This document shows, piece after piece, positions 6,689 to 13,471 of a DNA stretch of 21,930 bases (its first letter is position 1; the number at the start of each line of letters is the position of its first letter). This DNA comes from a virus. The notes below the pieces were generated by a model, which made no database searches, was not told where the DNA came from, and worked only from the letters and a program-made list of their open reading frames with translations. Position numbers and translations under genes: made by a program. The stretch spans positions 1 to 21,930 of IMG/VR virus record IMGVR_UViG_3300007512_002494. One strand, written 5' to 3'.

Positions 6689-7437
6689 ATAAGACCTGCT
6701 CTTTCATGAATAAATTTAATTATTTTTTCATCATTTTTTTGTTCTAATCGCGGAGCAAATAACGCCTTAGGCCTTCGTTCAGCATTTTTTGTAGATTTAA
6801 TCATATAATATACGGCCATAGATTGTCTGTATATATGATCTGGTTGTTTAGTATGCACAGGTAAACCATGCCAGCCATTTTGAGAAACATCAAATAAAAC
6901 TGCTCGGTTAAAAATTGGCATAATACTTTTTATTTTTTCATTGGGTAAATTATTTTTTTCATCATGTGACCAAAATTCCAACTGACCGTTCCATTCTTCT
7001 TTCCATTCTGGATTCATATAAATTATTAAATTTAATTTTCTCATTGTTCCCAATTTTGGATGTATAGAATAATCTTTATGCATATTTAAAATGCCGTTGG
7101 TCGGATGAAAATGTAATCCACCACCATGTAATCCAATATCCGGTATCAAATTATCAATGCCACTTATTTTTTGCAATTTTGGTATAAAATCTGAATTAAG
7201 ATAATAAAATGCACGGTATGTTGTTCTCTTAAATAGATCCCAATGAGGGATAGCGATCTTATTTTCTAAAGGTGAAAGATAACGTGTAACCATTTTATTT
7301 TGTGGCATATCACTCATTTCTGATAATAATTCTTTTGCTATATCTTCAGACCAAAAATTATCGATGACAACATGATCAAATGGTTCATTTTTTACAAATT
7401 TTTTATTTAGATCTTTAAAGTCTAAAATTGATATCAT
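6685..7437 (-). CDS. prolyl-4-hydroxylase-type 2-oxoglutarate/Fe(II) oxygenase
   Basis: This 250-aa protein has the double-stranded beta-helix core of the P4H-type family. The iron ligands are His120-x-Asp122 (LNMHKDYSIHPKLG) and His190 (SQNGWHGLP), with Arg204 (HIYRQSMAVYY) as the likely 2-oxoglutarate contact. Between them are the typical strands KLNLIIYMN and WNGQLEFW. Proteins of this kind hydroxylate prolines, sugars or small molecules; phages of T4 type often encode relatives of unknown target. It is unrelated in sequence to the IPNS-type enzyme two genes away. Its start overlaps the permease stop by ATGA and its stop overlaps the propeller start in the same way. Alternative substrates include a virion protein or a lipopolysaccharide sugar. 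Family is sure, substrate unknown. Confidence 0.87.
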   Translation of the reverse strand: MISILDFKDLNKKFVKNEPFDHVVIDNFWSEDIAKELLSEMSDMPQNKMVTRYLSPLENKIAIPHWDLFKRTTYRAFYYLNSDFIPKLQKISGIDNLIPDIGLHGGGLHFHPTNGILNMHKDYSIHPKLGTMRKLNLIIYMNPEWKEEWNGQLEFWSHDEKNNLPNEKIKSIMPIFNRAVLFDVSQNGWHGLPVHTKQPDHIYRQSMAVYYMIKSTKNAERRPKALFAPRLEQKNDEKIIKFIHERAGLI

Positions 7438-8195
7438 GCTATCTCCGATTCATGCCATTTGCGTAATAAAAAATGTCCTAATGTTGTGACCATCATAAAA
7501 AATGCAAACCCCATAATTGTTGCAGATAATATTAATGCCATTACTAATGCAGTTTCTAATTCTGCTTGGGCATATATAATTTGCACTCCTAGGCCTCCTG
7601 CCATACTTCCACTACCAATAATAAACTCTCCTACTATTGCACCAATTACAGAAAGTCCTGCAGATATTCTTAAACCTGCTATAATATTTGGTATTGCGGC
7701 AGGTAATCGTAACTTGTAAAATGCAACTAATCTTGATTTATTATGTAACCGAAATAGTTCTACTAAATTTATAGATGTAGATTTAAGACCTAGTAATGTG
7801 TTATTAATAATTGGAAATAAAGATATAATAAAACTAACAATAATAACAGACCGCATTTCAAAGCCAAACCATAATACTATTAAAGGTGCAACTGCAACAA
7901 CCGGTACTGTTTGTAAAAGAATAGCATATGGATAGAAACTACGTTCTAGTATCTTTGATTGGCTCATAATCGCCGCTACTGTAATACCTATAAGAATCGC
8001 CGATAGATAACCAAATAATGCTTCTTGTATTGTTATACTGGCACCTATTACTACAATTTCAAAATCATTAATAAATGCTTCTGCCACTGCCATTGGCCCA
8101 GGTAACATAAATGGTAAGTTATACATATGTGCAGCCACAGACCAAATGAATAAAAATAAAATTAAAACTAATATAGGTGGTAAAATATTTTTCAT
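7434..8195 (-). CDS. ABC importer permease, SsuC/TauC/ThiX type
   Basis: An inner-membrane permease of 253 aa with about six helices, full length for the family. The cytoplasmic EAA loop that docks to the ATPase is visible as ELFRLHNKSRLVAFYKLRLP then AAIPNIIAGLRIS (about 145-178). The N-terminus (LPPILVLILFLFIWSVAAH) is the first helix, followed by the family-typical PFMLPGP segment. It pairs with the ATPase at 8275 and the binding protein at 8992. This class imports sulfonates, taurine, nitrate or thiamine-pyrimidine precursors, so the subfamily alone does not give the substrate. It overlaps the next gene, a P4H-type oxygenase, by ATGA. Possessing all three ABC parts is unusual for a phage. 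Confidence 0.92.
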   Translation of the reverse strand: MKNILPPILVLILFLFIWSVAAHMYNLPFMLPGPMAVAEAFINDFEIVVIGASITIQEALFGYLSAILIGITVAAIMSQSKILERSFYPYAILLQTVPVVAVAPLIVLWFGFEMRSVIIVSFIISLFPIINNTLLGLKSTSINLVELFRLHNKSRLVAFYKLRLPAAIPNIIAGLRISAGLSVIGAIVGEFIIGSGSMAGGLGVQIIYAQAELETALVMALILSATIMGFAFFMMVTTLGHFLLRKWHESEIA

Positions 8196-8198
8196 TAT

Positions 8199-8273
8199 TC
8201 ACCTGCTTGCGTAGTAAAATATAATACCATATATAATAATAAATGCACAACCGTAAATAATAATTGTTCCCAT
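8199..8273 (-). CDS. possible 24-aa single-helix membrane peptide
   Basis: The gap between ATPase and permease genes contains an ATG frame of 24 codons whose product is nearly all hydrophobic (MGTIIIYGCAFIIIYGIIFY, then YASR), a plausible transmembrane helix with a basic end. The start is one base after the ATPase stop, with a weak GGA upstream, and the stop is three bases before the permease ATG. It could be a small accessory subunit, a coupling device or chance in AT-rich DNA. Confidence 0.35.
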   Translation of the reverse strand: MGTIIIYGCAFIIIYGIIFYYASR

Positions 8274-8274
8274 T

Positions 8275-8988
8275 TTATTTCCATGTTCGTAACTTTCCTG
8301 AGATATCGTTTACTAATTTAGTAAATTGAGTTTTTGATCTTAAGGCTTGAGTTCGTTGCTTAAATGGTATTTTTACATCATATGTAATTTTACCAGGTCT
8401 AGGTGACATTACAATTACACGGTCAGACAAATATACTGCTTCTGTTACATTATGTGTAACAAGAATGGCAGTAAACTTTTCTTTCTTCCATAGCTCATGT
8501 ATCTCTTCTTGTAATACTTCTCTTGTTAATTCGTCAACTGCTGATAAAGGCTCATCTAATAATAAGTATTCTGGTTTCAGCACCAACGATCTAGCAAGAG
8601 ACAATCGCATTTTCATACCACCTGATAGTTCGTGAGGGTATCGCTCTTCAAAACCTGTTAATCCTACTTGTGCTAATGCTTGTTCTGCTTTATGTTTACG
8701 TTCTACTTTGTCTACTTTTTCTAACTCCATTAATAGTTCTACATTTTTTTGTACTGTTCGCCAAGGTAACAGAGCTGCATCTTGAAAAACAAATGCACCT
8801 TTGTCTGGCTTTTCTGTATTACCATTAGATGGAGAAGTTATATCTGCAATAATTCGAAGTAAAGTAGATTTGCCGCAACCGGATGGTCCTACTACTGTAA
8901 TGAATTCGCCTGCGGCAATATCTAAATTTACTTCTGATAGTGCATGAACTTCATCAAAATGTTTTGTGACGCTCTTTACACTAATCAT
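8275..8988 (-). CDS. ABC importer ATPase, SsuB/TauB/ThiZ type
   Basis: A complete nucleotide-binding subunit of 237 aa: Walker A GPSGCGKST (34-42), Q-loop FVFQDAALLPW (Gln69), signature LSGGM (121-125), Walker B YLLLDEP (141-147) and H-loop His179 (VTHNVTEA). The ALLPWRTVQKNV segment is typical of the nitrate/sulfonate/taurine/thiamine-precursor import group. It would energise the permease encoded 80 nt downstream. The gene begins 3 nt after the binding-protein stop. All catalytic residues are present, so it should be active. The only oddity is the context, an ABC ATPase of cellular type inside a phage replication region. Confidence 0.94.
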   Translation of the reverse strand: MISVKSVTKHFDEVHALSEVNLDIAAGEFITVVGPSGCGKSTLLRIIADITSPSNGNTEKPDKGAFVFQDAALLPWRTVQKNVELLMELEKVDKVERKHKAEQALAQVGLTGFEERYPHELSGGMKMRLSLARSLVLKPEYLLLDEPLSAVDELTREVLQEEIHELWKKEKFTAILVTHNVTEAVYLSDRVIVMSPRPGKITYDVKIPFKQRTQALRSKTQFTKLVNDISGKLRTWK

Positions 8989-8991
8989 ACC

Positions 8992-9924
8992 TTAGTTAAA
9001 ACAACCCTTCTTAAAAGATGTGTCATAAGAGTCATGTGGATTAAAATCGGCCGGTAGCACGTCAATATCTTTTAACTGCTTCGAAAGCTCAACCCATCGA
9101 TTAGGATCTTGACATCCTATCTTGCTCCAATCTTTAGGAAGAAAATCTCTCTTCATAAGCTCAAGTGCATTCATATGAACAGCAGGTGTAACTTTCTTAC
9201 TCTTAGATAGAATTAAATCCATAGTAGGTTTTGGATCTACTAATGACTTGTGAAAGGAAATACTAAGACGATCGACAACTGCCTGTACCAATTCAGGTTC
9301 TTCTTTAATCATCTTATCACTTGTAAACAATACACTATATGGTCTATAACCTAGACTTTCTAAAGTAATTTGTTCGTTAGCAATTCCTTTTGCATCTAAT
9401 CTTGCAGGAAGAAAGATTGAATATCCCTGCTGAAATTGTCGAGGAGTTCTTGCAAACAACCCTAAGTCACCTGTTAAAGGAAATTCTTTGGCAGATACAC
9501 CATACTTATATTTTACCCATTTCCAATATGTAATTCCCATTACAACTGCAAAAGGTCTACCTTCTAAATCATTAACGGTTTTAATACCTTGATTAGGATG
9601 AAACACAAGAGTGTACGGCACATGATTAAGACTCACAAAAATTGCTTTGAGTCCTGCTCCTTTGGCATTAGCCATCATAACACTATCTGATCCGTTAAGG
9701 CCAAATTCGACTTGTCCGGATGCTACTGCGGTAGTAGTTCTAACTTTTGGACCACCGGCTTTAATTGTAATCTTCACATCATCGTGATATTGATTATCAA
9801 ATTGTGCTTGCCAGAATCCGCTTTGATTACCTTGTGGAAACCAATCCATGAGTAATGTAACTTCTCTAGCAAATGCAGACGTTGCAAATACAAATGCAAC
9901 TATGCTTACTAACAGTTTTTTCAT
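8992..9924 (-). CDS. periplasmic binding protein, NMT1/THI5-like
   Basis: The protein (310 aa) starts with a clear signal peptide (MKKLLVSIVAFVFATSAFA, cleavage before REVT). The mature part opens with VTLLMDWFPQGNQSGFWQA, the layout of NMT1/THI5-type binding proteins such as ThiY, which bind pyrimidine precursors of thiamine. Relatives bind other small nitrogen or sulfur compounds. It continues with the typical VASGQVEFGLNGSDSVMMA and VNDLEGRPFAVVMG. No lipobox Cys is present, so it should be free in the periplasm. A good AAGGAG lies before the ATG at 9924. It is the first gene of the three-part ABC importer and follows a purine-type phosphoribosyltransferase, which makes a nucleobase-like ligand plausible. 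The exact ligand is unknown. Confidence 0.9.
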   Translation of the reverse strand: MKKLLVSIVAFVFATSAFAREVTLLMDWFPQGNQSGFWQAQFDNQYHDDVKITIKAGGPKVRTTTAVASGQVEFGLNGSDSVMMANAKGAGLKAIFVSLNHVPYTLVFHPNQGIKTVNDLEGRPFAVVMGITYWKWVKYKYGVSAKEFPLTGDLGLFARTPRQFQQGYSIFLPARLDAKGIANEQITLESLGYRPYSVLFTSDKMIKEEPELVQAVVDRLSISFHKSLVDPKPTMDLILSKSKKVTPAVHMNALELMKRDFLPKDWSKIGCQDPNRWVELSKQLKDIDVLPADFNPHDSYDTSFKKGCFN

Positions 9925-9938
9925 TTTATCTCCTTGAT

Positions 9939-10517
9939 TTATGCCTGTACAGGCGGTTTAAAAACTGGTAATTTTTCTAAATATACCAAATCAGGATTTT
10001 CGTATCCTGCATCTTCTAGTAAAACTGCCGCTCTACAAACAACATTTGCTTCAACTTTGTTTAATAATTTTTCTACAGAGGCAATAGTGCCTCCTGTTGA
10101 AACCACGTCTTCTATAATAGCAACATTTTTACCTTTTATTTTATCAATGTCAACTTTATCTAATACAAGATTTTGTTCACCTATTGTTGTAATCGATTCA
10201 ACTTTTTCTGTTATTGGATCAGTCATATATCCTTTAACAGACTTACGTATAACAACATAATCTATTCCTAAATTTCTAGCACAAGCATGAATTAAAGGAA
10301 TTGCTTTTGCTTCAGGACAAACAAGATAATCTATACCGCTTACGGAAAATTTTGCAGTAAGATGTTCAGCACATCTCTCTACTAGCTCTGTATCCCCAAA
10401 CATAACAAAGCTCGCGATTGCGAGCTCGTCGTTAATCTTAACTTTGGGCAATTTGCGAGTGAGTCCTGCAACTGTTATCTCATAAAACTCATCTTTAAAA
10501 CTTTCGCCCCATGTCAT
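9939..10517 (-). CDS. purine phosphoribosyltransferase, APRT/XPRT-like
   Basis: A type I phosphoribosyltransferase of 192 aa. The PRPP loop is VAIIEDVVSTGGTIAS (about 132-147), with the two acidic residues Glu136-Asp137 before VVSTGGT. Upstream, LVCPEAKAIPLIHACARNLG and VVIRKSVKGYM match the substrate and flexible-loop regions of the APRT/XPRT group. The enzyme would join a free purine base to PRPP, giving a nucleotide for phage DNA synthesis. It lies directly after the NCS2-type permease (one base gap) and 14 nt before the binding protein, so transport and trapping of the base are encoded together. Whether it prefers adenine, xanthine or another base cannot be settled by eye. Confidence 0.88.
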   Translation of the reverse strand: MTWGESFKDEFYEITVAGLTRKLPKVKINDELAIASFVMFGDTELVERCAEHLTAKFSVSGIDYLVCPEAKAIPLIHACARNLGIDYVVIRKSVKGYMTDPITEKVESITTIGEQNLVLDKVDIDKIKGKNVAIIEDVVSTGGTIASVEKLLNKVEANVVCRAAVLLEDAGYENPDLVYLEKLPVFKPPVQA

Positions 10518-10518
10518 A

Positions 10519-11652
10519 TTATGCTCCCATCATGATCAGTTGAGTAACAAATCCTGCAACTAAACCATAAAAAGGATTAAACTTTGCAGTAACAAATGCT
10601 GTCGCACCAATAACCATTCCTGCTGGTCCAAATCCATATGGTCCTGCAAAGGAACCGCCAATGCTAATAGCGCCTGCAATATTTGTTGCAAACGTAACAA
10701 ACGCACCTAATACAAAAAGGAAACCTGCAATAGATGCTCTATGTACATATTGTCCTATCCACGGAAGTGCTTTACTTAAAAGGATAACTGCCATAATACC
10801 CATCATAATACAGGATGCAATAACAGCATTTGGAGCCGCTGCAGTACCTGAAATAATTGCTTCAACAGGTCCTCCACCAAAAAATGCCGAGCCCATATCT
10901 GCTAAACTAGAATAAATTGCAAGGTGATCAATATTGGTTTCTGCACCTGCAATAGAACCTGTAATTTTACCAAATGAAATGTTAGCACCGATATTTAAAC
11001 ATGCTAATGATAATGCACCAATAACAATGTTTCTATTTGTCCAAAAATCCCATTGGATATTACCTGTTGTAAATTTTTCACGTGACTTATCTACTACAAT
11101 TTCTTCTAATTCTACACCTAATTTTTCTCGTAATTCCTCATTAAATTTTAGTAATACATAAAAACCAGTAGATATAATTACAGACCAAATAATTGTTTGT
11201 GCTAAATCTTTTGTCCAAAACCAAACAAGCAATGCACTAATAACAGATACTCCACCTGTCCATTTTTCTGATTTAAATAAATCTACAGAAACATTTGCTA
11301 ACATAATACCTACACCAGCCATCATTGAAGTGACAACTAAAGGTCCTATAAAGTCAACTAATGCTTCATTCATTCCAAGCAAAGAAGGTATCAACAATAG
11401 AGCGGCACCCCAGAAAATCAATGAAAGTCGTTCTTTCATATTTTTACCTAGAGTACCGGCTAAAGTGATTGTTTCTGCTTGGAAGGAAATGGTTGCCACA
11501 GACATAAAGACTGCTGAACCGATGATACCAATGACAAATGCTATTGCCGTCGGGAACGCAGCGAAACCAAATGTTAACGCTAAAATACCCTGCGGAATAC
11601 CATTAATCACAACTGCAATTGCAGTTAGAATATTTTCCATCATTCCTTCCAT
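10519..11652 (-). CDS. NCS2-type nucleobase permease
   Basis: A polytopic membrane protein of 377 aa with 10-12 predicted helices, Gly/Ala-rich. Segments such as GPLVVTSMMAGVGIMLANVS, FGGGPVEAIISGTAAAPNAV and AGFLFVLGAFVTFATNIAGA resemble the NCS2/AzgA nucleobase-cation symporters, in which the glycine-rich segment after helix 8 lines the binding site. It is shorter than usual (E. coli members are about 430-480 aa) and has a soluble loop around residues 165-195 (FNEELREKLGVELEEIVVDK). It has a strong AAGGAG ribosome binding site. Its place between a nucleoside-binding protein and a purine phosphoribosyltransferase supports purine uptake. A more distant transporter family is possible. Confidence 0.75.
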   Translation of the reverse strand: MEGMMENILTAIAVVINGIPQGILALTFGFAAFPTAIAFVIGIIGSAVFMSVATISFQAETITLAGTLGKNMKERLSLIFWGAALLLIPSLLGMNEALVDFIGPLVVTSMMAGVGIMLANVSVDLFKSEKWTGGVSVISALLVWFWTKDLAQTIIWSVIISTGFYVLLKFNEELREKLGVELEEIVVDKSREKFTTGNIQWDFWTNRNIVIGALSLACLNIGANISFGKITGSIAGAETNIDHLAIYSSLADMGSAFFGGGPVEAIISGTAAAPNAVIASCIMMGIMAVILLSKALPWIGQYVHRASIAGFLFVLGAFVTFATNIAGAISIGGSFAGPYGFGPAGMVIGATAFVTAKFNPFYGLVAGFVTQLIMMGA

Positions 11653-11668
11653 GTTTTCTCCTTAGAGT

Positions 11669-12757
11669 TTATTTTATAGGGAATTGAGTTACAACACCTT
11701 CGACATAGTATTGCATTGTTTCAAGTTCAGGTCGCTTAATTACACCTGCCGCTACTTTGCTCCCATCTTGCTTTGTAACGCCTTGAGAAAATGGATACCA
11801 TTCATCCATTTCGTCGTTGATCCAATTCATTTTAATTGTCTCAACTTTATTTACTACTTCGCCTGGTACATTTTTACCCCATGGCGAAAGACCTACACAA
11901 TTTTCTTTTAACCCCCAATTCCATCGTTGACCCATTTGCAGTTTACCTTCGCTATATAGATCAGCAATACGTTTATACAATACATTCCAGTTAAACATCA
12001 TACCTGTGACATATCTATCTGGGCCATATTGTCCCATTGGTGCATCATTACCCATACTCCAAATTTCTTGTCCTTGTTCTGCACGTTGTTGTGCTAAGGT
12101 AACCACACTTGGAGAATCTGTAGTAGTAAAAAGAACATCGTTCTGTTGGTCTGCTAACACTTTTGCCGCATCCATGTCCTTTGGTGGATCAAACCAAGAG
12201 TTAATCCATATTACTGAAACTTTAACATCAGGATTAACTAATTGGGCCCCTAGTGTTAGAGCGTTAATGTTTCTAATAATTTCTGGAATTGGATGTGATC
12301 CTACAACTCCAATTTTATTAGTTTTAGTCATCATACCGGCGGCAATACCTGAGAGGTATCTTGCTTGAAAGGAATGACAAACATAATTGTCCATGTTCGT
12401 GTCATTGCCTTTGTAACCTGTGGCATGCATGAAGATTGTTTTTGGTCTTGATTTGGCCGCTCTTACCATTGGTTCCATGAATCCAAAAGAGGTACCAAAT
12501 ACAATATCATGTTTTCTTGAGAGCTTTTTAAATACTCGCTCACTATCAGCTTCTGCAACTGATTCTACGCCCTCTACATTATATCCATGTTTTGATAGAG
12601 AATGAAAACCTTGATGGTGCCTCATGCTCCATCCACCATCAGTAGATGGTCCTACTAGGACAAATCCAATGGATGCTTTTTTTGCAAGTAAATTACTTGG
12701 ACTTAAAATCGCCCCGAGTAGGGCGGCGAATGTTAGTATGCCTAAAATTTTCTTCAT
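11669..12757 (-). CDS. BMP/PnrA-family nucleoside-binding protein
   Basis: The protein (362 aa) has a signal peptide (MKKILGILTFAALLGAILSP, then NLLA-KK) without an obvious lipobox, followed by the BMP-family domain: KASIGFVLVGPSTDGGWSMR, GFHSLSKHGYNVEGVESVAE, DIVFGTSFGFMEPMV, FQARYLSGIAAGMMTKTNKI and QNDVLFTTTDSPSV. BMP proteins such as PnrA bind purine nucleosides outside the inner membrane and normally feed ABC permeases. Here no BMP-type permease pair is present; the next gene is an NCS2-type permease. The ATG at 12757 has a perfect GGAAGGAGG, which fixes this start although the coding region overlaps the end of the preceding phosphoribosyltransferase by 65 nt. Confidence 0.9.
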   Translation of the reverse strand: MKKILGILTFAALLGAILSPSNLLAKKASIGFVLVGPSTDGGWSMRHHQGFHSLSKHGYNVEGVESVAEADSERVFKKLSRKHDIVFGTSFGFMEPMVRAAKSRPKTIFMHATGYKGNDTNMDNYVCHSFQARYLSGIAAGMMTKTNKIGVVGSHPIPEIIRNINALTLGAQLVNPDVKVSVIWINSWFDPPKDMDAAKVLADQQNDVLFTTTDSPSVVTLAQQRAEQGQEIWSMGNDAPMGQYGPDRYVTGMMFNWNVLYKRIADLYSEGKLQMGQRWNWGLKENCVGLSPWGKNVPGEVVNKVETIKMNWINDEMDEWYPFSQGVTKQDGSKVAAGVIKRPELETMQYYVEGVVTQFPIK

Positions 12758-13250
12758 TTAATCCTCCTTCCGAGTCATTTTCTGTTTGTAGTGGACTAGA
12801 CCACCAAGCCTCCCATGGAAAGTGAATCCAAATTTTTCCTGAATCTTTTGCACAATCTCTTACCCAATAATGCGGTTTAAAGTCACATTCATTATTCCAC
12901 CAAAGGGTTGCGAAACGAACTTCTGTCTGCAATTCAACCATCGTAGGGTTCTTAATATGCTCTGACATTTTTACGAAAGTTTCGCCCGAATCACATATAT
13001 CATCAACGACTAATATACGGTCATCGGTTGGTTTAGGTAAGTATGTTTCCCAATGTGGGAAATCACGCAGACTTGCATGAATAGGTTTAAAAGGAAGGTT
13101 TAACCAATGTGATAACATGACTCCAGGTGTAAGGCCCCCTCGTGCAATACCTACAATTACTTGCGGCATATATTCTGAGAGTACTAGTTGTCTAACGATT
13201 GCGTTGACATCTAGCATCATGTCCTTCCAACTGTACCAGATATAATTCAT
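12693..13250 (-). CDS. xanthine-guanine phosphoribosyltransferase (Gpt)-like
   Basis: The order of motifs matches E. coli Gpt: YIWYSWKDMMLDVNAIVRQL (Gpt YIVTWDMLQIHARKLASRL), VIVGIARGGLTPGVML (31-46), the PRPP loop ILVVDDICDSGET (79-91) and, near the end, KIWIHFPWE (Gpt DTWIEQPWD). The product would convert guanine, xanthine or hypoxanthine to the nucleotide with PRPP. The Gpt match begins at the first residues, supporting the ATG at 13250 despite no clear Shine-Dalgarno. At 185 aa it is about 30 residues longer than Gpt; the extra tail (SPLQTENDSEGGLNEENFRH onward) is hydrophilic and overlaps the BMP gene start in another frame. It is the first gene of the island, 37 nt after a 58-residue gene. 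Confidence 0.87.
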   Translation of the reverse strand: MNYIWYSWKDMMLDVNAIVRQLVLSEYMPQVIVGIARGGLTPGVMLSHWLNLPFKPIHASLRDFPHWETYLPKPTDDRILVVDDICDSGETFVKMSEHIKNPTMVELQTEVRFATLWWNNECDFKPHYWVRDCAKDSGKIWIHFPWEAWWSSPLQTENDSEGGLNEENFRHTNIRRPTRGDFKSK

Positions 13251-13284
13251 TGGCTTGTGTTCTAGTAGGCTTCCCCTACATGGT

Positions 13285-13292
13285 TATTTATC
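13285..13292 (-). promoter_or_regulatory. late-promoter-like motif GATAAATA before the island
   Basis: GATAAATA differs from the T4 late consensus TATAAATA at one base. It lies at the end of the 58-residue gene, 35 nt upstream of the first island gene, and would give transcripts starting near 13279. There a small hairpin (stem GTAGG/CCTAC, 13265-13279) would form the 5' end of the RNA. No sigma70-type promoter is visible here. Support is motif and position only. Confidence 0.4.
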
Positions 13293-13464
13293 TATTACGG
13301 AATTTAGCTTCCGCATCAACAAAATCTTCTAGCCAAATTTTACCAGTACCTGCTTTTGAGTTTTCAATAGATGAGTTGATTTGATCTAACTCTTCGTCAC
13401 TTAATTGTGACGTAGTGTCTTTAATAATAGTTTCTAATGTTACACAATACTCTGTAAATGTCAT
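13288..13464 (-). CDS. 58-aa hypothetical protein after the polymerase
   Basis: A 58-residue frame (MTFTEYCVTLETIIKDTTSQ, then LSDEELDQINSSIE, ending AEAKFRNR) lies 7 nt after the polymerase stop, with AGGA at suitable spacing before the ATG. The protein is acidic and mostly helical, with no signal or membrane segment. It fills an otherwise empty 221-nt gap, keeps the strand and spacing of its neighbours and has good codon structure, so I consider it real. In T4 a small translational repressor, RegA, follows the polymerase region, but RegA is about twice this size and I see no resemblance. Confidence 0.7.
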   Translation of the reverse strand: MTFTEYCVTLETIIKDTTSQLSDEELDQINSSIENSKAGTGKIWLEDFVDAEAKFRNR

Positions 13465-13471
13465 ATATATC

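Noticed and set aside
7434-9924. Taurine/sulfonate importer (TauABC/SsuABC) with a TauD partner
   Set aside because: Subunit families overlap, but the binding protein looks NMT1/THI5-like and the oxygenases are P4H and IPNS types, not TauD. The neighbouring genes point to nucleobases.
4151-13250. Window is a bacterial genome fragment or a host-phage assembly chimera
   Set aside because: Core phage genes lie on both sides on the same strand, spacing is tight and base composition looks even. I cannot exclude a chimera without reads, so it is kept as the main test for the island.
13288-13464. RegA translational repressor
   Set aside because: Position near the polymerase fits, but the protein is 58 aa and shows no resemblance to RegA (about 122 aa).
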